Source of the DNA: Acidimicrobiaceae bacterium
GTDB lineage: Bacteria; Actinomycetota; Acidimicrobiia; Acidimicrobiales; RAAP-2
Assembly: GCA_003163875.1 (NCBI GenBank)
Contig: PLRK01000069.1
Span: forward strand, 8,473 to 41,790
Direction: 5' to 3'
Length of the DNA stretch: 33,318 nt
Part shown: positions 1-8,140 of the stretch, piece after piece
How positions within the stretch are numbered: position 1 is the first letter of the stretch
Layout: every line of letters begins with the position of its first letter
Position numbers and translations under genes: made by a program
Notes under the pieces: model-generated
Database searches by the model: none
What the model was told of the DNA's origin: nothing
The model's input: the letters and a program-made list of their open reading frames with translations, nothing else

Positions 1-56
1 TAGAGCATCGGTTTCCTAAACCGTGTGCGCAGGTTCGAATCCTGCCGGGGGCACCA
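1..56 (+). tRNA. tRNA-Arg(CCT), 3' portion (5' end lies outside the window)
   Basis: Anticodon arm TCGGT-TTCCTAA-ACCGT (loop TTCCTAA, anticodon CCT), T arm GCAGG-TTCGAAT-CCTGC, acceptor CGGGGGC-A followed by encoded CCA at 54-56. Confidence 0.9.
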
Positions 57-83
57 AAGTGCAAAAGAGTCAGAGGAGTGCGG

Positions 84-482
84 ATGGGCGAATTGGATCG
101 AGCGAAGTACATCTCCTTCGGGACGTACCGTCGAGATGGGACGCTGGTGTCGACTCCCACGTGGGTCGTCGCGATTCGAGAAGGGTATGCATTCACGACC
201 GATCTTGACTCGTGGAAAGCGAAGCGTTTGTCCCGTGATCAACGCGTCGTGGTGACCCCCTGCACTATTCGTGGTCGTGCGCTGCCCGGCGCCACGACTT
301 TCCAAGGGCACGGCAAAGTACTCGAGGGCGCAGCAGCTGAAGATGTGGCGCGGACTGTACGCCGTAAATATCGTGTCATGTGGATCATGACGATTTCGTC
401 GCGACAATTGATGCAAAAGATCAAACGAAAGCCCGTCGTTCCAGACTGCGCAATTTATTTTGTCGTCGAGCAAACTGCCTGA
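84..482 (+). CDS. PPOX-class F420-dependent oxidoreductase family protein
   Basis: ORF MGELDRAKYISFGTYRRDGTLVSTPTWVVAIREGYAFTTDLDSWKAKRL...; split-barrel flavin/F420-binding family pattern (YISFGTYRRDGTLVSTPTWV). Start at 84 preferred over 78 because of the preceding AGAGGAG. Confidence 0.85.
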   Translation: MGELDRAKYISFGTYRRDGTLVSTPTWVVAIREGYAFTTDLDSWKAKRLSRDQRVVVTPCTIRGRALPGATTFQGHGKVLEGAAAEDVARTVRRKYRVMWIMTISSRQLMQKIKRKPVVPDCAIYFVVEQTA

Positions 483-640
483 ACCTACGAGCGACGAGTT
501 GATAGCTCTCGCGTCCTTCGTGCTTCATTGTTCCGTGGAGCCGTTCCCGCATTCATGCGCCAATGATTCACTCGATGATTTCAAGCCTCAAAACAAGGCA
601 ATGTTCATTCAGCCGGTTGCGTTGAAGCGGTGACCGTTTC

Positions 641-1309
641 TTAGCGAGGCAGTCTCGCGTCGAGGCCATCGAGAATCAAATCAAGTCCAAAGGCAAAATC
701 ATTGGTACCATCGTCGGGATATTCGAAATGAACCTTGGCGTGCTCGAGCAGATACCTATGCGCATCGTCGTCTAACTGTTTGAATAATTCTTCGATGAAG
801 TCTTCGGGCGTGTCCGGAGGAATGCGGTGGCCGAGCTCCCACAGCGTGTAGCCGAGGGTGTGACTGTCGAGTGCGTGATAGCCGTGCGAAGCGTCGAGCG
901 GAGAAAATCCGGCTTGCCTTAGTCGCGCCAGAATTGATTCCATGTAGCGCAATCGCGCGTTTGGGAAATCAATCGATCCTGGGGTAAGGACGAGTTCGCA
1001 CGCCCAAGGGTGGGCCAAGAACAGGTCGTGCGCTCCGGTCGCTGTAGCACGCAACGACGTCTTCCAGTCTGCATTAGGAACTTCGAGCGGGATCTCGCCA
1101 AAGACGTGGTCCACCATTGCACTGAGCAACGCATTTTTTCCGCTGACGTAGTTGTAGAGCGACATCGCCTGGACTCCCAAATGGTCACCAATTTGACGCA
1201 TTGAGAGGGCCCGTACACCACTGGCATCCGCCAATGTCATTGCAGCGTCCATCACGCGTTCCTTGGTGAGGGAGGGACGAGGTCGGCTCGACTCACGCGG
1301 TGATGCCAT
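641..1309 (-). CDS. TetR/AcrR family transcriptional regulator
   Basis: N-terminal HTH SLTKERVMDAAMTLADASGVRALSMRQIGDHLGVQAMSLYNYVSGKNALLSAMVDHVFGEI; start at MASPRESS (1309) rather than the longer ORF start at 1450, because that region contains the divergent palindrome. Confidence 0.92.
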   Translation of the reverse strand: MASPRESSRPRPSLTKERVMDAAMTLADASGVRALSMRQIGDHLGVQAMSLYNYVSGKNALLSAMVDHVFGEIPLEVPNADWKTSLRATATGAHDLFLAHPWACELVLTPGSIDFPNARLRYMESILARLRQAGFSPLDASHGYHALDSHTLGYTLWELGHRIPPDTPEDFIEELFKQLDDDAHRYLLEHAKVHFEYPDDGTNDFAFGLDLILDGLDARLPR

Positions 1310-1318
1310 GTTGATAAC

Positions 1319-1350
1319 CTTATAGTGTAAGTCTAGACTTACACTATAAG
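1319..1350. promoter_or_regulatory. Perfect 32-bp palindrome, probable TetR-family operator
   Basis: CTTATAGTGTAAGTCTAGACTTACACTATAAG is self-reverse-complementary; sits in the divergent TetR/oxidoreductase intergenic region, 10 bp upstream of the regulator start codon. Confidence 0.85.
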
Positions 1351-1383
1351 TCAAAGTGGCTCGGAGTGCTGAGGGAGGCATGG

Positions 1384-2349
1384 ATGAAGGCAATAACGCG
1401 ACGAAAGTACGGTTCACCCGAGGTCCTGCATTTCTCGGAAGTTGACGCACCGACGCCCGGTCCCGGGAAGTTGCTCTTGAAGGTTGCTGCGGCGTCAGTG
1501 AATCCTTACGACTGGCACTTCTTACGTGGCGAGCCGTATCTCTTGCGCCTGATGTTCGGATTCTTCACTCCCAAGCAGAAGGGACTCGGGGCCGATGTCG
1601 CGGGGACCGTGGTAGGTATTGGCGAAGGAGCGGAAGGTTTCGCCATCGGCGATGAAGTGTTTGGCTGGGGCGAAGAAACGTTCGCCGAGTATGCGCTCGC
1701 GAAGGCAACGAGCGTCGCGCACAAACCTAAGGCGATGGAATTCGAATCGGCGTCGAGCTTGCCGTGCGCGGGCATCACCGCACTCCAAGCGCTTCGCGAC
1801 AAAGCGAAAATCCAACCGGGTCAACACGTCTTGATCAATGGCGCTGCGGGCGGAGTTGGAACGCTCGCGGTTCAGATTGCCAAATCGTTCGGTGCTTCTG
1901 TGACTGGCGTGTGCAGCGCGGCGAGCGCTGATCTTGTTCGTTCGCTGGGTGCCGACGACGTCGTCGACTATGTGAGTGAGGACTTCTCCAAAGGACCACG
2001 AACGTTCGACGTGGTGTTAGATCTCGTAGGAAACCGATCGCTCCGCGCGTATCGCCGGGCAGCAGGTCGTGAAGGCGTCGTGGTGCTCGCGGGGGGCTCC
2101 AAGGGAAAATGGTTCGCGCCGATGAAACTCATTGCGAAGGCAATTTTGCAAGATCGCTTTGTGCCGCAGCGTCTCGAGACGCTGATGGCGAACATTGGAA
2201 CCGTTGACCTCGATGTCCTCAGTCAATTAGTCATAAGCGGGGACCTGACACCGGTGATACAAGAAACGTTCTCGCTTTCTGCCACGGCATCAGCCGTGGC
2301 ACTGGTTGAGGCAGGACATGTTCACGGCAAAGTGGTCGTTCGCATCTAA
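1384..2349 (+). CDS. NAD(P)-dependent alcohol dehydrogenase / quinone-oxidoreductase-like (zinc-type MDR superfamily)
   Basis: MKAITRRKYGSPEVLHFSEVDAPTPGPGKLLLKVAAASVNPYDWHFLRGEPY...GLGADVAGTVVGIGEG...VLINGAAGGVGTLAVQIAKSFGASVTGVCS; SD-like GAGGGAGG upstream. Confidence 0.9.
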   Translation: MKAITRRKYGSPEVLHFSEVDAPTPGPGKLLLKVAAASVNPYDWHFLRGEPYLLRLMFGFFTPKQKGLGADVAGTVVGIGEGAEGFAIGDEVFGWGEETFAEYALAKATSVAHKPKAMEFESASSLPCAGITALQALRDKAKIQPGQHVLINGAAGGVGTLAVQIAKSFGASVTGVCSAASADLVRSLGADDVVDYVSEDFSKGPRTFDVVLDLVGNRSLRAYRRAAGREGVVVLAGGSKGKWFAPMKLIAKAILQDRFVPQRLETLMANIGTVDLDVLSQLVISGDLTPVIQETFSLSATASAVALVEAGHVHGKVVVRI

Positions 2350-2350
2350 G

Positions 2351-2727
2351 AGCGTGTGTCCTATTTGGCGAGTGCGCTGAGAGCCACGATCGGCACAATC
2401 ACGTCGTGGCCTATTCGAGTGATCTCAACGCGGCTATCAACTTGGCCCGTTGGCAACCCAAAGAGCCCTCCGAAGTGACGTTGATAGACCCAACGCCCGC
2501 ATTGTTTCTCTCGACAGCCTGATCCCATTGGGATCTGCACCGCGAAGCACGCGGGAAGAGCCGATCGTCACCCGCACAACCATCACGACAACGTGATGAG
2601 GGCCTTGGGTCGGAACCGACTACTCAGACGAATGATTGTCTGGGACGTCGGACGGTAAGCAAGCACCGCTGAGCTAATTCGCTCAGTTGGTCAAGGCGAA
2701 CCGGTGGGTCCAATTAGGACACACGCT
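2351..2727. mobile_element. Small (377 bp) inverted-repeat-bounded element with transposase remnant; candidate MITE-like or decayed IS
   Basis: Left end AGCGTGTGTCCTATTTGG (2351-2368) and right end CCAATTAGGACACACGCT (2710-2727) are inverted repeats matching at 17/18 positions. The interior encodes a TnpB-like C-terminus. No clean target-site duplication found. Confidence 0.6.
2421..2522 (+). pseudogene. IS200/IS605- or IS607-type TnpB (OrfB) C-terminal remnant
   Basis: In-frame DLNAAINLARWQPKEPSEVTLIDPTPALFLSTA*; D-x-NAA-x-NLARW matches the terminal RuvC-motif region of TnpB/OrfB proteins. No upstream catalytic domain present. Confidence 0.55.
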
Positions 2728-2764
2728 GTTAAGGAGCCAGTGACGATGAATGTGGACGGAACAT

Positions 2765-2786
2765 CACCATTCTTTGGTGGTTTTTT
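2765..2786 (+). terminator. Possible weak rho-independent terminator
   Basis: CACCA-TTCTT-TGGTG followed by G and TTTTTT; short 5-bp stem. Confidence 0.35.
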
Positions 2787-2900
2787 CGTCGTAGTGCGGC
2801 GAGCAATTAAGACTTTTCAAATGGAGAGTCGGACGTGGGGTCTATAAAGTGCAAGGAGGACGCTGTCGTTCCTCGGCCGCCGAAGGACTTGAGAGCTCGC

Positions 2901-3812
2901 ATGTCACTACGATTGAAGATCTGGCTTTTGGCAGGTGTTGTGACCACGCTCCTCGCTGGGTCAGTGGGGGGTCTCGAGCCGTTACGTTCCGACACCGCGG
3001 CAATCGCCGCGGTGTCGGCAACAGAAAGTGTCTTCTATCTTGATATCGGTGCGTCAGCATCGCTGGGCTTTCAACCCGATGGCGTGGTGAAACATAATGG
3101 ACGTCGGACGAACACGGGCTATTCCAACGATCTCGTCACCATCGAATCGTCGAAAAATGTATCGCTGGATTTACTCGAAGTGGGTTGTCCGGGTGAGACG
3201 GCGGAGTCAATGTTGAGCAGCGGCGACGCTTGTTACGTACTGCCTGAGCGTCAACTCATTCGAGCGACCACGTTTCTCACTGAAAACGTTGGCCAGACCG
3301 GACTTGTCACGATCGATCTCGGCTTTAATGACGTGCGAAAGTGCCTCTTGCCGACATTGGTCGACGAGGCCTGCGCCACACGAGGCATCAAACTCGTAGA
3401 GAAGGACTTGCCACTTGTGCTTGACGACCTTCGAAAGGCTGCTGGTCCGCAGGTCGTTTTTGCCGGACTTGAGTACAGCGATCCGTACCTAGGTCGTTAT
3501 CTCGTCGGTTCTGACGGCAAATTGGACGCGAGCGAGTCGCTGCAAGTGATCACAAAGCTGAACGCGGTTCTAAACAGTGTGTACACCAATGCCGGTATAT
3601 CGATAGCGAACGTTCCGGGCGCTTACAAGATCGATAACGAGACGCCGACGCTCTTGAAGGGGGTTGGCGTCGTGCCCACGAACGTCGCCGAAGCGTGCAC
3701 GTTGAGTTGGTTCTGCACGGGCTATCCGTACGGACCGGACGACCATCCGAACAACGCGGGATATAAGGTCATCGCACAAGCAATCGCCAACGCCTTGCCG
3801 CCAACAATTTGA
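2901..3812 (+). CDS. Secreted SGNH/GDSL-type hydrolase-like protein
   Basis: Signal-peptide-like N-terminus MSLRLKIWLLAGVVTTLLAGSVGG; block I-like VFYLDIGASASLGFQP, LVTIDLGFNDV, and C-terminal PDDHPNNAGYKVIAQAI (block V D-x-x-H). Paralogue at 8789-9706. Confidence 0.75.
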   Translation: MSLRLKIWLLAGVVTTLLAGSVGGLEPLRSDTAAIAAVSATESVFYLDIGASASLGFQPDGVVKHNGRRTNTGYSNDLVTIESSKNVSLDLLEVGCPGETAESMLSSGDACYVLPERQLIRATTFLTENVGQTGLVTIDLGFNDVRKCLLPTLVDEACATRGIKLVEKDLPLVLDDLRKAAGPQVVFAGLEYSDPYLGRYLVGSDGKLDASESLQVITKLNAVLNSVYTNAGISIANVPGAYKIDNETPTLLKGVGVVPTNVAEACTLSWFCTGYPYGPDDHPNNAGYKVIAQAIANALPPTI

Positions 3813-4066
3813 TGTTGGCTTAAGTTGACTCGTGAGTTTGCAATCGCCGTGCAGTAGGCGACAATCGGAGCCCATGGTGATGAGTATGGGTAAAATTGCC
3901 TAGTGACGCAGCAACGCGCGTCCGTTCTCGCGTGATTCTTCGAAGTCACAGCATTTTCTAAGTCGCGTCTGGGCACATTCCAAGGCGAAACCCTTAGGTT
4001 CAATGCAACGAGCATTTCGCTGACGAACTGAAAGCGGTCCTTCGCTCCGCAGATTGGTGGAAGCGC

Positions 4067-4870
4067 ATGACACTGCGACTTACGGACCTTGAACTCCCTG
4101 ATCGAAGCGCGAAACCTCGAGCGACCGGCGTCACGATGGTAATCGATACGGGAATTCCGCCAAAGTATTTCGGTGATTTGATTGGGAGTTCGGCGGACTA
4201 CGTCGATTTTGTGAAGTTCGGCTGGGGGACCTCTGTCGTGTCGCACAGTCTGACCGAGAAGATCTCCTTCCTCCGCGACGCGAAGGTTGATTTCTACTTC
4301 GGCGGTACCCTATTCGAAAAGTACATTTTGCAAGATCGCTTCGATCAATTTCGTCAGATGTGCATTCACTTCGGCTGCACCCACGTCGAGGTGTCTAACG
4401 GGACCATCGACCTCGCCGATGACGAGAAATCAAAGTACGTCAATGAATTGAGCAACGATTTTGTCGTAATCTCCGAAGTTGGATCGAAGAATCAAATGAA
4501 GTCAGAAAATATGGCGCCTAACAAGTGGATTAATTATATCAACGACGATCTTTCCGCCGGGGCATCGATGGTGACGTTAGAAACGAGAGAGAGCGGCCAC
4601 GGTGGCATTTGCCGACCAAATGGCGAATTGCGATTCGGTCTCGTTGAGGAGATTTTGACGAGCGGCATTGACACGACGTCACTCTTGTTCGAAGCACCTT
4701 CGATGGAACTGCAGAGCTATTTTGTTCGTCGCGTCGGGTCCAACGTGAACCTCGGCAATATCGCGCCGAGCGACATCGTTGGCTTGGAGACTATTCGCTT
4801 AGGACTGCGTAGTGAGACGCTCCACGATTTTGAACCCGTGGGTGCTGAAGGATCCTTCACTCGTAAATGA
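4067..4870 (+). CDS. Phosphosulfolactate synthase (ComA) family protein
   Basis: Conserved blocks DYVDFVKFGWGTSVVS, FYFGGTLFEKY, HVEVSNGTIDL, VISEVGSK, ETRESGHGGICRPNGELRFGLVEEI, LFEAPSMELQSYFVRRVGSNVNLGNIAPSDIVGLETIRLGLRSETL. Confidence 0.88.
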   Translation: MTLRLTDLELPDRSAKPRATGVTMVIDTGIPPKYFGDLIGSSADYVDFVKFGWGTSVVSHSLTEKISFLRDAKVDFYFGGTLFEKYILQDRFDQFRQMCIHFGCTHVEVSNGTIDLADDEKSKYVNELSNDFVVISEVGSKNQMKSENMAPNKWINYINDDLSAGASMVTLETRESGHGGICRPNGELRFGLVEEILTSGIDTTSLLFEAPSMELQSYFVRRVGSNVNLGNIAPSDIVGLETIRLGLRSETLHDFEPVGAEGSFTRK

Positions 4871-5280
4871 GAGAGAGCCGCGACGTTTTTCACTTGGCGA
4901 TTCCCGCGTTCGAATTGGAGTCGACCGTTGAGTTCTACGTCGACGGGCTCGGATGCAAACTGGCGCGACGCTACGACGATCGAGTCACATTTGATTTCTT
5001 CGGCGACCAACTCGTCTGCCACTTGACGCCGGCGCCCACGAGCGAGATACCAATGGAAGATATTCCCATGTATCCACGCCACTTCGGCGTGACGTTCCGC
5101 GACGGAGCAGATTTTGATTCGCTTCATCGATTGTGCGTGCAACGCAAGTTGCCAATCTACGCAGATGTCACAACTCGCTTCGATGGCCTGATCGAAGTTC
5201 ACCGCACGTTCGTTATTTGTGATCCCTCTTCGAATCTCCTTGAGTTCAAGCACTACGTGGACTCTCGGATGATGTACTAA
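4867..5280 (+). CDS. VOC (glyoxalase/bleomycin-resistance/extradiol dioxygenase) family protein
   Basis: FHLAIPAFELESTVEFYVDGLGCKLARRYDDRVTFDFFGDQLVCHL...RHFGVTFRDGADFDSL...RTFVICDPSSNLLEFKHY; ATGA overlap with the upstream comA-like gene suggests translational coupling. Confidence 0.85.
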   Translation: MRESRDVFHLAIPAFELESTVEFYVDGLGCKLARRYDDRVTFDFFGDQLVCHLTPAPTSEIPMEDIPMYPRHFGVTFRDGADFDSLHRLCVQRKLPIYADVTTRFDGLIEVHRTFVICDPSSNLLEFKHYVDSRMMY

Positions 5281-5291
5281 GTGGGTTTTTC

Positions 5292-6842
5292 GTGTCCCAC
5301 GAAAATACTGAGCAAAAAGAGAATCCTCTCCGTACGTTGATTCACCAACAGTCTCTTGTAAGGGCGTCGTCGCCTTTTCTGCTCTTCTCCCGCGATGATC
5401 GAACGTTGGCGTATGAGGAATTGGACGCCGACGAATCGCCCCTGCGCGAGTCACTTCGAATGTGGGGTGTCCAGCGCGGTGACAAGTTCGGTCTCATTGC
5501 CTCGGACCCAATCATCTCCGCGCAGAGCTTGTTGACCATGATGTCAATGGGTCTTTGGGTTGCGCCCCTCGATCCCACTATCACGTATTCTGACCCGCTC
5601 GAGATCGATGACCGGGCAAAAATCATCGGGCTTCATGCCATCGTTGCTGATCGGGAGGTGCCAATTGGTGCTGAAGTCTCGTGGCTCGAAATTGGTGAAG
5701 CCACAGACTGGCGGCCACGTGCGCCTCAATCGATAAGCACGTCGGACCATCTGGGAGGCCTCATTCTTGCCTCGTCGGGCACGACGGGTCGTCCGAAGAT
5801 TATGGAACTCTCGGTCAATCAGTTGCTTGAGGCGGCGAGATCGGTGGCGCGCCACAACGAATTGACTCGTTCTGATCGAGGGTTCAATCCGTTGCCGTTG
5901 TGGCACGTCAACGCGATTGTGGTCGGACTCCTGTCGTCGCTCGTGAGTGGGGCGTCGCTCGTCCTCGACGAACGATTCCATCGCACCGGTTTTTGGTCGT
6001 GCGTTGGGCATTTCGACGTCACGTGGATTAATGCGGTACCCGCGATCATCGCTCGCCTCACAGACGTCGACTCCGATGAAACTGTGCCTCAAGGAATTCG
6101 CTTTATTCGATCAGCCTCGGCTCCGCTTGCACCTGCTCAACGTGCCCGTTTTGAAATGGCGACGGGTATTACTGTTCTCGAGTCGTATGGAATGACTGAG
6201 GCGGCGAGTCAGATTTGCGCCGCTCCGCTCGATGGACCTAGAAAGATTGGTTCGGTCGGTCGACCAATTGGTGTTGAACTGAGGATCACCGCGTTCGATG
6301 GCGGGAATTCTCCGGCGCTGGTAAGCAGCAACGTCGTCGGACACATAGAAATCAGGGGACCTTCCGTCATCGATCACTACGCGATGACGGGCTATGAGGA
6401 CCGGTTTGACAAGGACAAGTGGCTCCGCACCGGCGACATGGGCTACATCGACGAGGACGGCTACGTGTTCTTGATAGGGCGCACCGACGACGTCATTAAC
6501 CGGGGAGGCGAGAAGATCATGCCTCGAGAGCTCGAGGAGGTGGCAATGAAGATCGACGGTGTTTTGAGCGCCGCCGTTATCGCTCGCGAACATGACGTCT
6601 ATGGTCAGGTTCCGGATCTCTTCGTTCAACTCCGTGGTGTGACATCAACCACGCCGCTCGAGCAGCTCGCCATAGTGACCAAGGAACTTCACGATGTTCT
6701 CGTGAATACCTTCGCGCGTACGCGTCGACCAATCTCTATCAACGTGATCGAGACGATGCCGTCGAACGCCACGGGCAAGATTCAAAAGAGATTGCTCGCC
6801 AACGACGGGGTGAATACCCTCTATCAGTTGTCAGTCTCATGA
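5292..6842 (+). CDS. AMP-binding (ANL superfamily) acyl-CoA synthetase / ligase
   Basis: ILASSGTTGRPKIMELS (P-loop-like), NPLPLWHVNAIVVGLLSSLVSGASL, ESYGMTEAASQI, WLRTGDMGYIDEDGYVFLIGRTDDVINRGGEKI, NATGKIQKR. GTG start. Confidence 0.93.
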   Translation: MSHENTEQKENPLRTLIHQQSLVRASSPFLLFSRDDRTLAYEELDADESPLRESLRMWGVQRGDKFGLIASDPIISAQSLLTMMSMGLWVAPLDPTITYSDPLEIDDRAKIIGLHAIVADREVPIGAEVSWLEIGEATDWRPRAPQSISTSDHLGGLILASSGTTGRPKIMELSVNQLLEAARSVARHNELTRSDRGFNPLPLWHVNAIVVGLLSSLVSGASLVLDERFHRTGFWSCVGHFDVTWINAVPAIIARLTDVDSDETVPQGIRFIRSASAPLAPAQRARFEMATGITVLESYGMTEAASQICAAPLDGPRKIGSVGRPIGVELRITAFDGGNSPALVSSNVVGHIEIRGPSVIDHYAMTGYEDRFDKDKWLRTGDMGYIDEDGYVFLIGRTDDVINRGGEKIMPRELEEVAMKIDGVLSAAVIAREHDVYGQVPDLFVQLRGVTSTTPLEQLAIVTKELHDVLVNTFARTRRPISINVIETMPSNATGKIQKRLLANDGVNTLYQLSVS

Positions 6843-6894
6843 CACACGCAACAGGAGCTCACCGTATAACGATGTCGGAAAATCGGCGCTAAGG

Positions 6895-8127
6895 ATGGGG
6901 GATGCGACCTCCGCGCCACTTCGAGGGACTCGAAGGCGCCTCGAACATATTGACGCGATGCGACCAGTCAAGCAAGCGGCCGTTATCTCCACCCATACGC
7001 TCGTTTTCTTTGCTCCTTTGGCGACGAGCTCAGCGGTCGTTGGCGTCATTATGCTCACGCGCTTTTCTCGAGACGCCTTCCTCTTCGTGTCAGCCTGCAT
7101 GCTTGCGTACAGTTATCGCGACGTTGAGAGGATCAATTTCCGCTCCTACTTCAAGCGCCGATTCATGTCGGTTGGCGTTCCATACCTCGCGTGGACGGTT
7201 ATCTATTTTTTCTACACGTCATTGAATCCAACCAATTCCTTCCCCTTCTATTCGCTCGCATGGGTCAAAGTATTCAGTCACTCGGGCGCGCACTACTTCA
7301 TCCACCTCCTCCTCACCGGGTATTACCACCTCTATTACCTCATCGTGATAATGGAGTTCTACGTGCTGTTCCCGCTTTTGTTTAAATTCGTTCGCAAGTA
7401 TTCCTCGTGGCATTGGCTCTTCATCGTGGTTGCGCTCGTCTGGCAGATTGCCTACGGGGCGCTGGTGGATTCGCGTCATCTCTTCATTCATCTTTCAGGC
7501 GTACAACAGACTCGATTCATAACGTCCTACCCGATCTATCTGGTGGGTGGTGTCATTGTCGCCCTCCACCTCGACGATATCCACCAATGGATCGTGCAAC
7601 ACGCGCGCCTTATCATCGCGGTGACGGTCGTATCCGGAGTTGGGGCCGAGATACTCAGTTTCCTCGGTCGATACTCGTGGATGCCCTTGTTCCTCCAGAC
7701 GGGAACCTTCGTCTTTTCACCTACGGTCGTGCCGTTTGATATTTCAGCGATCTTGTGCGTCTACTTACTCGGTGTCTTCCTCGTCTCGAAGAATCGAAGC
7801 GTTCGTACTCGCGCCGCCGTCCAGTCGGGTTCTGACAACTCGTACGGCGTGTACTTATCCCAGATGCTGTGGATTCCGCTACTGCTTCGTTTTCGCGACC
7901 ATTTCCACATCCATCTCGCGTGGGAATTGCAGGTGCCAATTGCCCTCGTGGTGGTCTATTCGCTCGGGTTTCTATTTACGGCCGTGGTTGCCCGTACCCC
8001 ACTCGCCGTCGCCGTAACGGGTCGGTCTCGCGCGACGTGGGCGTCGCTGTTTCCTCGTCGTCACGACACCCCTGACCAACTTCGAGGGGACGTAGGGGAT
8101 GGACCGTTCGACGTGGTCTACGAATAA
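6895..8127 (+). CDS. Acyltransferase family 3 (integral membrane O-acyltransferase)
   Basis: LEHIDAMRPVKQAAVISTHTLVFFAP...FLFVSACMLAYSY...FKRRFMSVGVPYLAWTVIYFFYTSL...HLYYLIVIMEFYVLFPLL; multiple hydrophobic segments. Confidence 0.82.
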   Translation: MGDATSAPLRGTRRRLEHIDAMRPVKQAAVISTHTLVFFAPLATSSAVVGVIMLTRFSRDAFLFVSACMLAYSYRDVERINFRSYFKRRFMSVGVPYLAWTVIYFFYTSLNPTNSFPFYSLAWVKVFSHSGAHYFIHLLLTGYYHLYYLIVIMEFYVLFPLLFKFVRKYSSWHWLFIVVALVWQIAYGALVDSRHLFIHLSGVQQTRFITSYPIYLVGGVIVALHLDDIHQWIVQHARLIIAVTVVSGVGAEILSFLGRYSWMPLFLQTGTFVFSPTVVPFDISAILCVYLLGVFLVSKNRSVRTRAAVQSGSDNSYGVYLSQMLWIPLLLRFRDHFHIHLAWELQVPIALVVVYSLGFLFTAVVARTPLAVAVTGRSRATWASLFPRRHDTPDQLRGDVGDGPFDVVYE

Positions 8128-8140
8128 CGAGGATGAGGTG

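Noticed and set aside
3813-4066. 250-bp intergenic gap before the comA-like gene considered as a riboswitch
   Set aside because: No recognisable aptamer motif or strong conserved hairpin visible by eye; a covariance-model search would be needed.
4717-5454. Long antisense ORF (245 aa) opposite comA-like/VOC genes, and similar long antisense ORFs (e.g. 25905-26912, 29085-29864)
   Set aside because: They lie opposite well-supported CDSs, lack family signatures, and are expected from the codon bias of GC-rich DNA.
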